Positions 1 through 7,207 of a DNA stretch of 64,000 nucleotides are shown here, piece after piece (within the stretch, counting starts at the first letter, position 1; every line of letters begins with the position of its first letter). The translations under genes and the position numbers were made by a program. This DNA is from an uncultured Roseovarius sp. GTDB lineage: Bacteria > Pseudomonadota > Alphaproteobacteria > Rhodobacterales > Rhodobacteraceae. The notes beneath the pieces were generated by a model. That model saw only the letters and a program-made list of their open reading frames with translations. It did not search any database and had not been told where the DNA came from. The stretch is taken from the NCBI GenBank assembly GCA_947499555.1, contig CANMOU010000001.1, forward strand, positions 930,001 through 994,000, written 5' to 3'.

Positions 1-432
1 CTCAAGACGCACTTCATGCACGCTGCACCCGGCCTCGCGCTCGCCCGCCTCGAGCGCGCGCGCATGGGTGTTGAGACCTTTGTATTTTGGCAAAAGCGAC
101 GGGTGAATGTTGATCATCTGACCGGCCCAGCGCGAAATAAACCGCTCGGTGAATATCCGCATAAACCCGGCGAAGCAGATGATATCAGGCGCATGGGCCG
201 CCAATGTCTCGTTCAGCACCGCCTCAAACGCGTCCCGGTCGCCCTCGAAGGGTCTGTGGTCCACCACATCGGTGGCCACGCCCAAGGCCTGAGCCTTGGC
301 CAGTCCCGGCGCTTCGGCGTTGTTGGACACCGCGACCACCGGGCGCGCGGGGTGGTCGCCCGCCATGCTCTCAATAAGCGCCACCATGTTGGAGCCACTG
401 CCGGAAAACAGGATCGCCACGCGTTTGGTCAA
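1..432 (-). CDS. purN: Phosphoribosylglycinamide formyltransferase, 3' end cut off by window edge
   Basis: PurN transfers a formyl group from 10-formyl-tetrahydrofolate to GAR in cytosolic purine synthesis. The 144 codons present read as the N-terminal part of the family: [12 protein letters not shown] near the start (phosphate-binding loop), then [10 protein letters not shown], the catalytic motif [12 protein letters not shown], and a C-terminal stretch ending in CSVHEVRLE at the window edge. A usual PurN is about 200 residues, so roughly a quarter is missing. No ATG is available; a TTG at 432-430 overlaps the purM stop by 4 bases, which suggests translational coupling. A GTG a few codons in is the alternative start. 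Transcription runs with purM. Confidence 0.93.
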   Translation of the reverse strand, partial: MTKRVAILFSGSGSNMVALIESMAGDHPARPVVAVSNNAEAPGLAKAQALGVATDVVDHRPFEGDRDAFEAVLNETLAAHAPDIICFAGFMRIFTERFISRWAGQMINIHPSLLPKYKGLNTHARALEAGEREAGCSVHEVRLE

Positions 433-1475
433 TGGAGTGACCCGGCGTAGCGCACACCCTCTCCGGCGCTCACTTGGCCCAGGCGATAAACCGTCTCGCC
501 CTCGGCGCTGAGCAGGCCCTGAAGCGCATCCGCCCGGTCCGCCGCGACAGCCAGCACCATGCCGATGCCGCAGTTGAACGTTTTGAGCATTTCCGCTTCC
601 GCCATACCGCCAGTGGTCTGCAGCCATTCAAACACCGGTGGCAATGCGAACGATGCCAGATCAATCTCGGCCGCCATGCCCTCCGGCAGAACCCGCGGGA
701 TGTTTTCGGTCAGGCCGCCCCCGGTGATATGGGCCAGCGCATGCACGCCCCCCGCGCGCACCGCCGCAAGCGCCTGCTTCACATAAAGCCGGGTAGGTGT
801 CAGAAGTACGGCTCCCAGCGTGTCATCGGACCAAGGGCACGCGGCCTCCCAATCAAGGCCGGAAACCTCCACAAGCTTGCGCACAAGGCTGTAGCCGTTG
901 GAATGCACCCCGTCTGACGCCAGCCCCAAAAGCACATCGCCCTCAACGACACCAGCAGGCAGGTCCGCCCCTCGCTCCATCGCGCCCACGGCAAATCCGG
1001 CCAGATCAAAATCCCCATCAGGATACATGCCCGGCATCTCCGCCGTCTCCCCGCCGATGAGCGCACAGCCCGAACGCACACAGCCTTCCGCGATCCCTTC
1101 GATGATGCGCGCAGCGGCGTCTGTATCAAGCTTACCAGTGGCGAAATAGTCGAGAAAGAAAAGCGGCTCAGCGCCTTGGCACACAAGGTCGTTCACGCAC
1201 ATCGCCACCAGATCAATGCCCACGCCATCCACGTTGCCGGTGTCAATCGCGATGCGCAGCTTGGTGCCCACGCCATCGGTGGCCGCGACAAGAATTGGGT
1301 CGGAATAGCCAGCTGCCTTAAGATCAAAGAGCGCGCCAAACCCGCCAAGCCCGGCCATCACGCCGGGCCGCGTCGTGCGCTTCGCCGCAGGTTTGATCCG
1401 GTCCACAAGCGCATTGCCTGCGTCAATATCCACGCCCGCATCCGCATAGGTGATGCCGTTCCTACCGTCGCTCAT
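429..1475 (-). CDS. purM: Phosphoribosylformylglycinamidine cyclo-ligase (AIR synthase)
   Basis: PurM closes the imidazole ring of FGAM with ATP to give AIR, the step after PurL. The 348-residue product starts [20 protein letters not shown] and carries the usual ATPGase-fold motifs: GVGTKLRIA, the [21 protein letters not shown] loop (split across residues about 85-105) and [11 protein letters not shown]. Length is normal. An in-frame start 54 bases upstream exists, but the ATG at 1475 has GGAG six bases before it and matches the usual family N-terminus. purN follows with a 4-base overlap, forming a purMN operon. Confidence 0.97.
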   Translation of the reverse strand: MSDGRNGITYADAGVDIDAGNALVDRIKPAAKRTTRPGVMAGLGGFGALFDLKAAGYSDPILVAATDGVGTKLRIAIDTGNVDGVGIDLVAMCVNDLVCQGAEPLFFLDYFATGKLDTDAAARIIEGIAEGCVRSGCALIGGETAEMPGMYPDGDFDLAGFAVGAMERGADLPAGVVEGDVLLGLASDGVHSNGYSLVRKLVEVSGLDWEAACPWSDDTLGAVLLTPTRLYVKQALAAVRAGGVHALAHITGGGLTENIPRVLPEGMAAEIDLASFALPPVFEWLQTTGGMAEAEMLKTFNCGIGMVLAVAADRADALQGLLSAEGETVYRLGQVSAGEGVRYAGSLH

Positions 1476-1583
1476 GACCCGCTCCGCTTTCATCTTGCGA
1501 TGTTCGGTTAGACCATCAAACGAGTCCACGCAATCACAAAGCCTTGACGCCTCATCCCTGCCCCCCTAGGACGATCAAAGGTC

Positions 1584-1660
1584 GGGCCTGTAGCTCAATT
1601 GGTTAGAGCAGAGCGCTCATAACGCTTTGGTTGGGGGTTCGAGTCCCTCCGGGCCTACCA
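1584..1660 (+). tRNA. tRNA with CAT anticodon, probably tRNA-Ile2 (lysidine type)
   Basis: A complete 77-nt cloverleaf with encoded CCA. Acceptor GGGCCTG pairs with CGGGCCT (G-U at the first pair). The anticodon loop is CTCATAA, and the T arm is a GGGGG/CCCTC stem around TTCGAGT. CAT can be initiator Met, elongator Met or Ile2. The GCTCATAACGC stem and the TTGG that follows resemble Ile2 (k2CAU) genes more than elongator Met, so Ile2 is favoured but not proven. Its last 19 bases are the attachment site of the neighbouring integrative element. Confidence 0.9.
1642..1660 (+). repeat. attL: 19-bp direct repeat at tRNA 3' end
   Basis: Identical to 7449-7467. It covers part of the T arm, the 3' acceptor strand and CCA, so the tRNA stays intact after insertion. 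This is the classic target of tyrosine integrases. Confidence 0.92.
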
Positions 1661-1688
1661 GCACTTCTTCTTTATCGAAAAGAATTAA

Positions 1689-2795
1689 TTACTTATTCTC
1701 TTTTTTGGCGAACCTTACAGAAAGGTTCGCCAAATTTTGTTCCCGATTTAGGCTATCATCAAGCTTCTCAAAAGCTGCGTCGGCAAGGTTCGATCTACCA
1801 AACTTCGAGCAATATCTCTGGGCCTCTGCCAGAGACACATGACCGCTGACCGACATAATCTCATGCGCTGTGCCGCCAGCTTCGGCAATTCGTCTACACA
1901 TTGCCTTTCTAAGACCGTGAGAAGAACAGTTCTCTAGTCCTGCTTTGTCGCACCACTTGCGCATTGCCCTCCCGAGGCCGTCAGGCGATCTCTGACGCCC
2001 CTGTTCGGTCTCCAGATAGGTGTAGCTCTTTGGCGCAGCCTTGAGAGCCTCTCGAAGTTTAGCATGTATAGGAACATTGACAGTAACACCCGAAGGATTG
2101 CGACGGGTCTTATCTCGAACGTATTCCATCCGGCCATTTCGAATATTCTTCGGCCCCAACTGCACGGCATCGACCCGCGAGGCTCCAGTAAATAACATTA
2201 ATGTAAACGCCAAGTAAGCTGTCGTTCCTAGAGGATGTACAGCTTCAAATCTAGAAATCTCTTCTTCGGTCCAAGAATGAAAGCCACGGCTGCTAGTGCG
2301 AAAGCGCTCGATACCCTTAACTGGATTGTCACGTCTCCATTCCAAATCGATGGCTAAGTCCATCAACTGAGAAAGTCGTTTCAGAAGCTTGTTACACTGC
2401 ATCGGAGTTGAAGCCATCTCAGCTTTAATTTCCAGCAGGTGCCGCCGCTTAAGTCCGGCGACACTTCTATGTCCGTGCAATTCCCGAAATGGTTCCAGCA
2501 CGGCCCGATAATCCTTGCGCGTTGCCTCGACGAGATTAGGGAAATGCAGCTTATAAAACCTGACGATAAGTGCATTCATTGTACCAAATTCTGAACGCAC
2601 CATCGCTATGCTGCCATCCGCATCCGTACCATTAACTGCAGATTGATATCTTTGAATGAACTGTTCGGAGCCATAGTCTGCTCCCAATTCAACGGCGCGT
2701 CCCTTCTTGCGATATCTCCAACGCAGCTTGCCGTGCCGGTCACGATAGTGGGTAACACCCGGGTACTTCTTTTTGAACTTAGTCAAAGGCATCAT
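1689..2795 (-). CDS. int: Tyrosine-type site-specific integrase
   Basis: A 368-residue recombinase that would insert and excise the element at the adjacent tRNA. The N-terminal third (TKFKKKYPGVTHYRDRHGKL) is a short DNA-binding region, followed by a SAM-like core-binding domain at about 70-165. The catalytic domain shows R207 in TGASRVDAVQL, H293 and R296 in SSHGLRK, H319 in VSGHVS and nucleophile Y328 in AQRYC. The second-ATG start three bases downstream is equally possible. The gene is transcribed toward the tRNA, and its start overlaps the end of the upstream small gene by 17 bases. The last codons contain a 12-bp inverted repeat that is probably a protein-binding site. Confidence 0.95.
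   Translation of the reverse strand: MMPLTKFKKKYPGVTHYRDRHGKLRWRYRKKGRAVELGADYGSEQFIQRYQSAVNGTDADGSIAMVRSEFGTMNALIVRFYKLHFPNLVEATRKDYRAVLEPFRELHGHRSVAGLKRRHLLEIKAEMASTPMQCNKLLKRLSQLMDLAIDLEWRRDNPVKGIERFRTSSRGFHSWTEEEISRFEAVHPLGTTAYLAFTLMLFTGASRVDAVQLGPKNIRNGRMEYVRDKTRRNPSGVTVNVPIHAKLREALKAAPKSYTYLETEQGRQRSPDGLGRAMRKWCDKAGLENCSSHGLRKAMCRRIAEAGGTAHEIMSVSGHVSLAEAQRYCSKFGRSNLADAAFEKLDDSLNREQNLANLSVRFAKKENK
1705..1733. repeat. 12-bp inverted repeat, candidate integrase arm-site pair
   Basis: TTGGCGAACCTT (1705-1716), five-base spacer, then its exact complement AAGGTTCGCCAA (1722-1733). It lies inside the 3' codons of the integrase, 45 bases from attL. No T tract follows the stem on either strand, which argues against a terminator. 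The core TTGGCGAACC recurs at 3264-3273 and, inverted, at 7358-7367 and 7409-7418. Confidence 0.6.
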
Positions 2796-2949
2796 CCCAA
2801 TCGTTTTCCGACCCGACTTTTGACGTCCCTGCCATTACAACAATCGTTCCGTCGGGTTTGACCGTGATCGTAGCTCTACGAAATCCAGCCCGCCGGGCCG
2901 CTTTGAAGGCCCGCTCAACATCGGCTTGCCGAATTCTCGAGCGCGACAT
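2779..2949 (-). CDS. Small excisionase-like protein of the integrase operon
   Basis: A 56-residue frame starting MSRSRIRQADVERAFKAARR, then GFRRATITVKPDGTIVVMAG and an acidic tail ending DDAFD. The basic, helical N-terminus and the position directly before an integrase fit a recombination directionality factor or another integrase accessory protein, but I see no assignable domain. Its ATG shares one base with the upstream stop (TGATG), and its 3' end overlaps the integrase start by 17 bases. The three genes are therefore probably translated as a coupled set. The compact overlaps and clean reading frame support a real gene. Confidence 0.75.
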   Translation of the reverse strand: MSRSRIRQADVERAFKAARRAGFRRATITVKPDGTIVVMAGTSKVGSENDWDDAFD

Positions 2950-3659
2950 CAACGTGCCTTTCCTTGAAGAAGCTCCAAAGTCGACATGCCTAGCATGTGA
3001 TCCATATCTTTGCGGGCGATTTCCGAACCCACAGCATAGTGGGTTGCAACTAGGGTCATCAAACCAAACTGAACGACAACTTCTCTGTCTTTTGCGCGAC
3101 GATCAAAAGCTTCCTTGTGGAGGGTTTCATTTGGGTCAGAAACATAGTCAGCGAAAACCAAAATTGCTCCTGAACTTGTTATGACTTCAAGTCGCGCGCT
3201 TCGGCCTCTGAGCAGCAAATTCAACGCGACAGGCCCCCGATTCAAAACACAGTCACACAACCTTTGGCGAACCTTTGATTTGCCTTTTATTTTCTCGGCA
3301 CTCGAAATGGCGTTCGCAATCAGGTTAAAATTCTGCGGAAGGTTCGAAAGCAGGTCAGTCAAACTATCTCTGAGCAATCTTGCAGGTTCAAAACTTTCCG
3401 AAGTCCAGTCCATTTGTATGTTTTTCAAACCACCTAACAATCGGCAGCGATCTGCGGCATCCACGGAACGGGTCGAGCCAACTACACCCAACAATACATT
3501 TGCAGCATCTTCGAAACTCAATTCCGGGGCGCCTGATCCTCTTTTGCCCTTTGGCAAAAGCCCTTCCTCTCGCAACTTTCGAGCAGAGTTATAGAGTGTT
3601 TGCTCATCTCGCCCGTCTAAAGGCTGAAGCACTCTCAATAACTCGGTTAACTGCGCCAT
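2949..3659 (-). CDS. Putative element regulator, unknown family
   Basis: A 236-residue soluble protein heading the integrase operon. The first 60 residues (LYNSARKLREEGLLPKGKRG, then LSFEDAANVLLGVVG) look like a winged-helix or phage-type DNA-binding region. The rest, including SSGAILVFADYVSDPNETLHK and a helical C-terminus, is unrecognised. The ATG at 3659 follows AGGAG at nine bases. Two near-identical palindromes lie 16-72 bases upstream and overlap a TTGACG -35-like box, so autoregulation by this protein is a reasonable guess. The function is inferred from position only. Confidence 0.8.
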   Translation of the reverse strand: MAQLTELLRVLQPLDGRDEQTLYNSARKLREEGLLPKGKRGSGAPELSFEDAANVLLGVVGSTRSVDAADRCRLLGGLKNIQMDWTSESFEPARLLRDSLTDLLSNLPQNFNLIANAISSAEKIKGKSKVRQRLCDCVLNRGPVALNLLLRGRSARLEVITSSGAILVFADYVSDPNETLHKEAFDRRAKDREVVVQFGLMTLVATHYAVGSEIARKDMDHMLGMSTLELLQGKAR

Positions 3660-3674
3660 ATCGATTAACTCCTA

Positions 3675-3695
3675 GTTTTGTATTTTTCACAGAAC
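3675..3695. promoter_or_regulatory. Operator copy 1 upstream of the element regulator
   Basis: Seven-seven-seven palindrome GTTTTGT-N7-ACAGAAC with one mismatch to perfect symmetry. The spacer ATTTTTC is nearly the same as in copy 2. It is 16 bases from the start codon of the gene at 3659. Confidence 0.65.
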
Positions 3696-3710
3696 CAGGT
3701 TGACGTCAAG

Positions 3711-3731
3711 GTTTTGTATTTTTAACAAAAC
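3711..3731. promoter_or_regulatory. Operator copy 2 upstream of the element regulator
   Basis: Perfect palindrome GTTTTGT-N7-ACAAAAC with spacer ATTTTTA, 36 bases start-to-start from copy 1. A TTGACG on the minus strand lies between the two copies, so a bound repressor dimer would cover the promoter. Confidence 0.68.
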
Positions 3732-4065
3732 ATTTGCACGAGGTTTTCCTTCATACGTCCGGCCTCCAGAATGCGTTTCTTTTTCTAAGCAGCTAGAAGC
3801 ACGGAGCTCTGAGCCCCTTGATGTCCTATTGGGTCTCAGCGGCGGAGCCGCAAAGTCGACACCCCGTCCCCGGATCGCTTGCGATCCGTCCCACGGGTAA
3901 TTCCGACTTGATACTACTTACACTATAGACCACACCTTAAAAAACAGGTGTCTGAGCACATGGTTTATCCAAAATTAGACCATAGGTCTTAGTGCGACGA
4001 CCAATTGCGGCCTGACAGTTGTCAGCATGTAAGCATCAGAAGCAATCTCGTGATTCAACCGCATC
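3732..4065. other. Intergenic region between regulator and cargo operon
   Basis: No credible gene. It holds an 18-bp perfect palindrome CGGATCGCTTGCGATCCG at 3871-3888 and a weak hairpin AGACC-TAT-GGTCT at 3977-3989. Read on the minus strand, the weak hairpin is followed by AATTTT and may end the cargo operon transcript. Confidence 0.5.
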
Positions 4066-4929
4066 TCAGTTTGGAACATTTCTTTTTTGAAATCTTTCTT
4101 CTTCTTTTGAGAGCTTAATAGGCAGCAATGAAAACTCACAATTGTAGCCGTCATCATCACTGTAGTAGCCGGTGTAAAGCCAGACGGATTTAAATGGTAG
4201 TCTCGTCAGGAAATCACCCAGTTTGTCGGCTGCTAAAAAGAAATCATCAGGTTTCGAGTGTGTGGTGAGGTTATCTAATACAATTATGGTTCGATCTTTC
4301 CCTGCATGTTCTTTTCTCGACTTCTTCAAGAGCGCCGTGCGGATTGCGTCCTCCAAATCCAGATTTGGCGACATAGTCGGTCGTAAGAATACCGTCGGCT
4401 TGCCCAACCTATCTCCTATAGAGAATTCGCGTTGGAGATCCTCACTCGTTTGAATTTTTGCCAAAAGATCCCTCGGGACAATATCAGGAAAGTGCTTATC
4501 TATTTTCTTTATTTCAAAGCCCCTTAGGTCGGTTTTTTGAAGCAAAGTTGTGACATCATTTTCAATTTTTATAGCCTTCAGCAGTTCCTCGTCAGCTATT
4601 CTGGTCACTTCTAGGTTGTATGAAGTGCTGTCATGCATAACATACTCAAAATCCCATGGATTGTCCCTGTCCACCATGTAAAACTGCGGCTCTTCGCTTT
4701 TCTCTCCAAAGTGGATTTCGGCGTATTGCTGCGCGAAATGAAACCCTATGATTTCTTCGCGAGCTCGGTCGTCAAGAACATTTAACCGGACTACTTCAGA
4801 TACGCTGCCATCATCTGCGATAAAGTTGTGCAGGCAGTAATTTTGCTTACCAAAAAGCGTATCTTTTGGCGCGAATTGATAATCTTCAGAATAGACAAAT
4901 TGGGGTTTGAAATCTGCGGAATTCGCCAT
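4066..4929 (-). CDS. PD-(D/E)XK nuclease-like protein, partner of the TIR protein
   Basis: A 287-residue soluble protein of unknown family. Residues 86-110 have the strand pattern of a PD-(D/E)XK core: D93 in PWDFEY, then E107 in YNLEVTRI with Thr where Lys is usual. A helix with paired Glu (residues 58-59) lies before it, as in many such folds. A later strand TIIVLDN fits the end of the core. The Lys replacement means nuclease activity is uncertain. The start at 4929 follows GGAGA and lies ten bases after the TIR gene stop, so both are one operon. A longer frame reaching 5166 is ignored because it runs through the TIR gene. Base composition is AT-rich like the rest of the element. Confidence 0.82.
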   Translation of the reverse strand: MANSADFKPQFVYSEDYQFAPKDTLFGKQNYCLHNFIADDGSVSEVVRLNVLDDRAREEIIGFHFAQQYAEIHFGEKSEEPQFYMVDRDNPWDFEYVMHDSTSYNLEVTRIADEELLKAIKIENDVTTLLQKTDLRGFEIKKIDKHFPDIVPRDLLAKIQTSEDLQREFSIGDRLGKPTVFLRPTMSPNLDLEDAIRTALLKKSRKEHAGKDRTIIVLDNLTTHSKPDDFFLAADKLGDFLTRLPFKSVWLYTGYYSDDDGYNCEFSLLPIKLSKEEERFQKRNVPN

Positions 4930-4939
4930 TCTCCAAAAC

Positions 4940-6127
4940 TTACTGCCAATGAGAAACCGCAATCTGTTCAAGAAGTTCGCGCTCTTTTTCCGAATGGTAT
5001 TCAGCGTTCTCAAAAACAATGTTCCAAGGTACAAAAGCTTCATGTGTCCCACAAGCATAAGGCAGCACTTCATAGGGAGAGAAATTAAAGGTGACTCCGC
5101 GCCTGTCAAAGTTGAATTGCGCAAGTAGCTTGAATACGTCATCGATATTGTCACGATAATCCTCAAAGAAAGAACAATCGGACGGATTATCTACAGAAAA
5201 GCCGGCCATCACGATTCTTTCGCAGTAGTTTAGGAGCGCTTGGGCGCCTTCAAATGAATGACCAATCAACCTCCCGATTTCGAGCTTCCCGACTCTGGAA
5301 CCGGCAAAATTCAGTGTTCTTACGCCGTGGTTGGGATGTGCTGCACCGGCATAGTAACTACTCTCGTAAAATCGAACTGATACAAGCTCCTCGGAACGAT
5401 AGAATTCTTCGGTTGCAAGAGACCAAAACGATTTTGTCCCTAAAGATACGGCCGAATTCTCATTCTCAGTAAGAAAGTCAGACCTGGTCCCATAATAGGC
5501 TTTCAGAACCAGCTCGGCGATTGAGCCGTTTACGAATTGCCAGTAGGTGCCTTTTCCGTCAAAGGAAAGATATTCACAGCTGCATTCAAATTCGGTTGAA
5601 TGATCTGCGATTTCAATACGCTGCGAGCCCCGAGTAAGAGGCATGCGAAGAACTTCTTCGGGTAACTCGACGGCATTAGTATGTTTGACGTCAATCTCTT
5701 TGATCCTAACATCCTCTTGGATCGACAACTGCCGCCTTCGTTTTTCTAAGGATGCTGTAAGCTTCTCCGCAAACTTGGAATCATCGATATGTATCCACTG
5801 CTTATCTTCGAGCTCACTGGGCATTTGGAAATCGCCGATTTTGATCGGGACTAGGTACGTTGTGCCGAACGGTCGGTCTCTATCATTCTCTAAGGAGTCG
5901 CGAATCTCACGATTTACTACTCCAGGCCGTTTTAGAATCTCGATGGAACAAAGATGGACCACAAGATTGGCTTCTCTTTGTGCGACAAGCCGTTCGACGT
6001 CCCAACGGTCACCTCCAATAAGCGAATCCTTGTCAAACCAAACTAGGTCACCTTTTTCTCTCAGAATGCCCAATACTTTTTTTGCGATTTCAACATGCTC
6101 AGATGCATATCCAAGAAAAACTTTCAC
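4940..6127 (-). CDS. TIR domain fused to DUF4163-DUF3298 (RsiV/PdaC-like) protein
   Basis: A 395-residue protein without signal peptide or membrane segment. Residues 1-130 form a TIR domain: strand A KVFLGYAS, BB-loop WFDKDSLIGGDRW (30-42), and E74 in VVNREI at the place of the catalytic Glu of TIR NADases. From about 180 on it matches the DUF4163-DUF3298 pair of RsiV and PdaC: NGSIAELVLKAYY, then YYAGAAHPNHGVRTLNF (the GGAHPN-like signature), and FSPYEVLPYACGTHEAFVPW near the end. TIR domains in bacterial defence cleave NAD or make signal nucleotides; RsiV uses its DUF3298 region to bind lysozyme. The start is GTG with GGGGTG upstream. A nuclease-like gene follows at ten bases. An anti-phage role is inferred. 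Confidence 0.88.
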   Translation of the reverse strand: MKVFLGYASEHVEIAKKVLGILREKGDLVWFDKDSLIGGDRWDVERLVAQREANLVVHLCSIEILKRPGVVNREIRDSLENDRDRPFGTTYLVPIKIGDFQMPSELEDKQWIHIDDSKFAEKLTASLEKRRRQLSIQEDVRIKEIDVKHTNAVELPEEVLRMPLTRGSQRIEIADHSTEFECSCEYLSFDGKGTYWQFVNGSIAELVLKAYYGTRSDFLTENENSAVSLGTKSFWSLATEEFYRSEELVSVRFYESSYYAGAAHPNHGVRTLNFAGSRVGKLEIGRLIGHSFEGAQALLNYCERIVMAGFSVDNPSDCSFFEDYRDNIDDVFKLLAQFNFDRRGVTFNFSPYEVLPYACGTHEAFVPWNIVFENAEYHSEKERELLEQIAVSHWQ

Positions 6128-6339
6128 TTAGACACCCCGATTCTTGGCGATCAAGACAAGAATAGTCGCCAGACACCAATTCAAAAACAGGTTTAGGGAA
6201 AATCGACGATGTTGATCTGCAACTACCACTAAAGTTAACTCTGGCAGACCACTGCAGTCTTCTGACGATTTGGCGTGCCCTGTCACAAATCTCTATCAGA
6301 ACATACTTACTAGGGTGAATCTCGAACCACGATGATCAA

Positions 6340-6353
6340 TTTTGTATTTGTAA
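6340..6353. promoter_or_regulatory. Half-site similar to the element operator, upstream of TIR operon
   Basis: TTTTGTATTTGTAA agrees at 13 of 14 positions with the left half and spacer of the palindrome at 3711-3731; the right half is absent. It lies about 210 bases before the TIR start, so it is only a hint that the same regulator controls the cargo. Confidence 0.3.
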
Positions 6354-6542
6354 TGGGTTCACTTACGTTCCAAAGGCGGATGAATTAGAACTACAACAGT
6401 TTGCGAACCTGCTGGACTAGGGGTCGCGAAGGAAGTGCGGACCCACTCGTGACTCGAAGGCATTCCACGACACTTCGTGGCGATAGAGTATTTTACGTAG
6501 TCACAGAATTAGGTTTCGGAAGTCCTGTAATTTGTAGGTTGC

Positions 6543-6641
6543 TTAAACACTGTAACGCAAGGATTTATCATACAGCTCATGCACTTCGCATTGACGGTCG
6601 AACTCTAGCATCACATCCATGATGTTCCGACAAAGACCCTT
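6543..6641 (-). pseudogene. Degraded fragment of a second lipoprotein gene copy
   Basis: Read on the minus strand this stretch gives RNIMDVMLEF followed by about 20 further residues and a stop. It aligns without gaps to RDITDVMVDF and what follows in the intact lipoprotein at 6854-7207. DNA blocks TGTCGGAA, CATCA and GATGTGATG are shared in order. There is no start codon, a stop lies just upstream in frame and a frame shift separates the first part of the match, so it looks like the remains of a duplication. Confidence 0.42.
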
Positions 6642-6853
6642 CTCAGTCTAAGAAGCATCCAGCCTCAATTGTTTTGGTCGATATCTGGATTTACATTCTC
6701 TATAGCAAGTCAAAATCAGACAATTTGCCGGTAGCGTGCCATATGATTGCATCGAGAGAGTGCACAAAGCGGCTTCTGGCAGTGCCAAAGTCAGATTTGA
6801 ACGGTTCTCGCCATGGCCAGAAGCTTCCAGTTTCATCTACCAATAAGGTAGCC

Positions 6854-7207
6854 CTACTCACACGCCAATGACGGTTGTTTAAAACCAACAACGGTATGCG
6901 AGCCTGCGCGATTGGGTTTCGCGAAAAAAGTGTACACACAATCGTAGCTCGATGCGGTGCCACCATATGTCGTAGCGGTGGCGTAGCTGCCGTAGTTGTA
7001 GATATTAGTCGTTGCAGGCGTGTAGATCGTATTCGTATCCGTCCACTGAAATGCCACTCGTCTATCTGGAAGTTCAAAGATATTGCTGGGTTTGCCAAAA
7101 TCCACCATCACATCTGTGATGTCTCTTCCGACATAACCTTCCATTATCTGAGACGCACAGCCTGCTAGAGCCAAAAATGCTGCGAAGCAGCTCACTATCA
7201 GACGCAT
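6854..7207 (-). CDS. Small outer-membrane-type lipoprotein of the element
   Basis: A 117-residue protein with a lipoprotein signal peptide (MRLIVSCFAAFLALAGC, lipobox LAGC, acyl Cys at 17). The mature part begins ASQIMEGYVGRDITDVMVDF, a region resembling the start of small SmpA-like lipoproteins, then a Thr/Tyr/Asn-rich stretch (residues 60-85) and one Cys pair near the end. I cannot name the family. It lies inside the integrative element near its right end, so a lysogenic-conversion or phage-exclusion role is possible, but nothing in the sequence proves it. Confidence 0.8.
   Translation of the reverse strand: MRLIVSCFAAFLALAGCASQIMEGYVGRDITDVMVDFGKPSNIFELPDRRVAFQWTDTNTIYTPATTNIYNYGSYATATTYGGTASSYDCVYTFFAKPNRAGSHTVVGFKQPSLACE

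Larger units (their letters stand above)
6128..6853. other. Long AT-rich non-coding stretch upstream of the TIR operon
   Basis: No intact gene is supported on either strand; short open frames here have no start signals and unlike-protein composition. It must hold the promoter of the cargo operon. TTTTGTATTTGTAA at 6340-6353 matches half of the operator found at 3711-3731. A degraded fragment related to the lipoprotein gene lies at 6543-6641. Confidence 0.55.

Noticed and set aside
1584-1660. Initiator tRNA-Met reading of the CAT tRNA
   Set aside because: The anticodon stem lacks the three G-C pairs of initiators and the acceptor end has no C-A type mismatch; Ile2 or elongator Met fits better.
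3700-3900. A 66-codon plus-strand frame in the element
   Set aside because: It starts inside the operator region, has no ribosome site and an unlike-protein composition.
6363-6376. LexA-like site GTTC-N6-GTTC upstream of the TIR operon
   Set aside because: The spacing is six, not seven, bases, and the position is over 230 bases from the TIR start.
6401-6622. A 73-codon plus-strand frame in the TIR operon leader
   Set aside because: There is no ribosome site, and it overlaps the lipoprotein remnant in the opposite direction.
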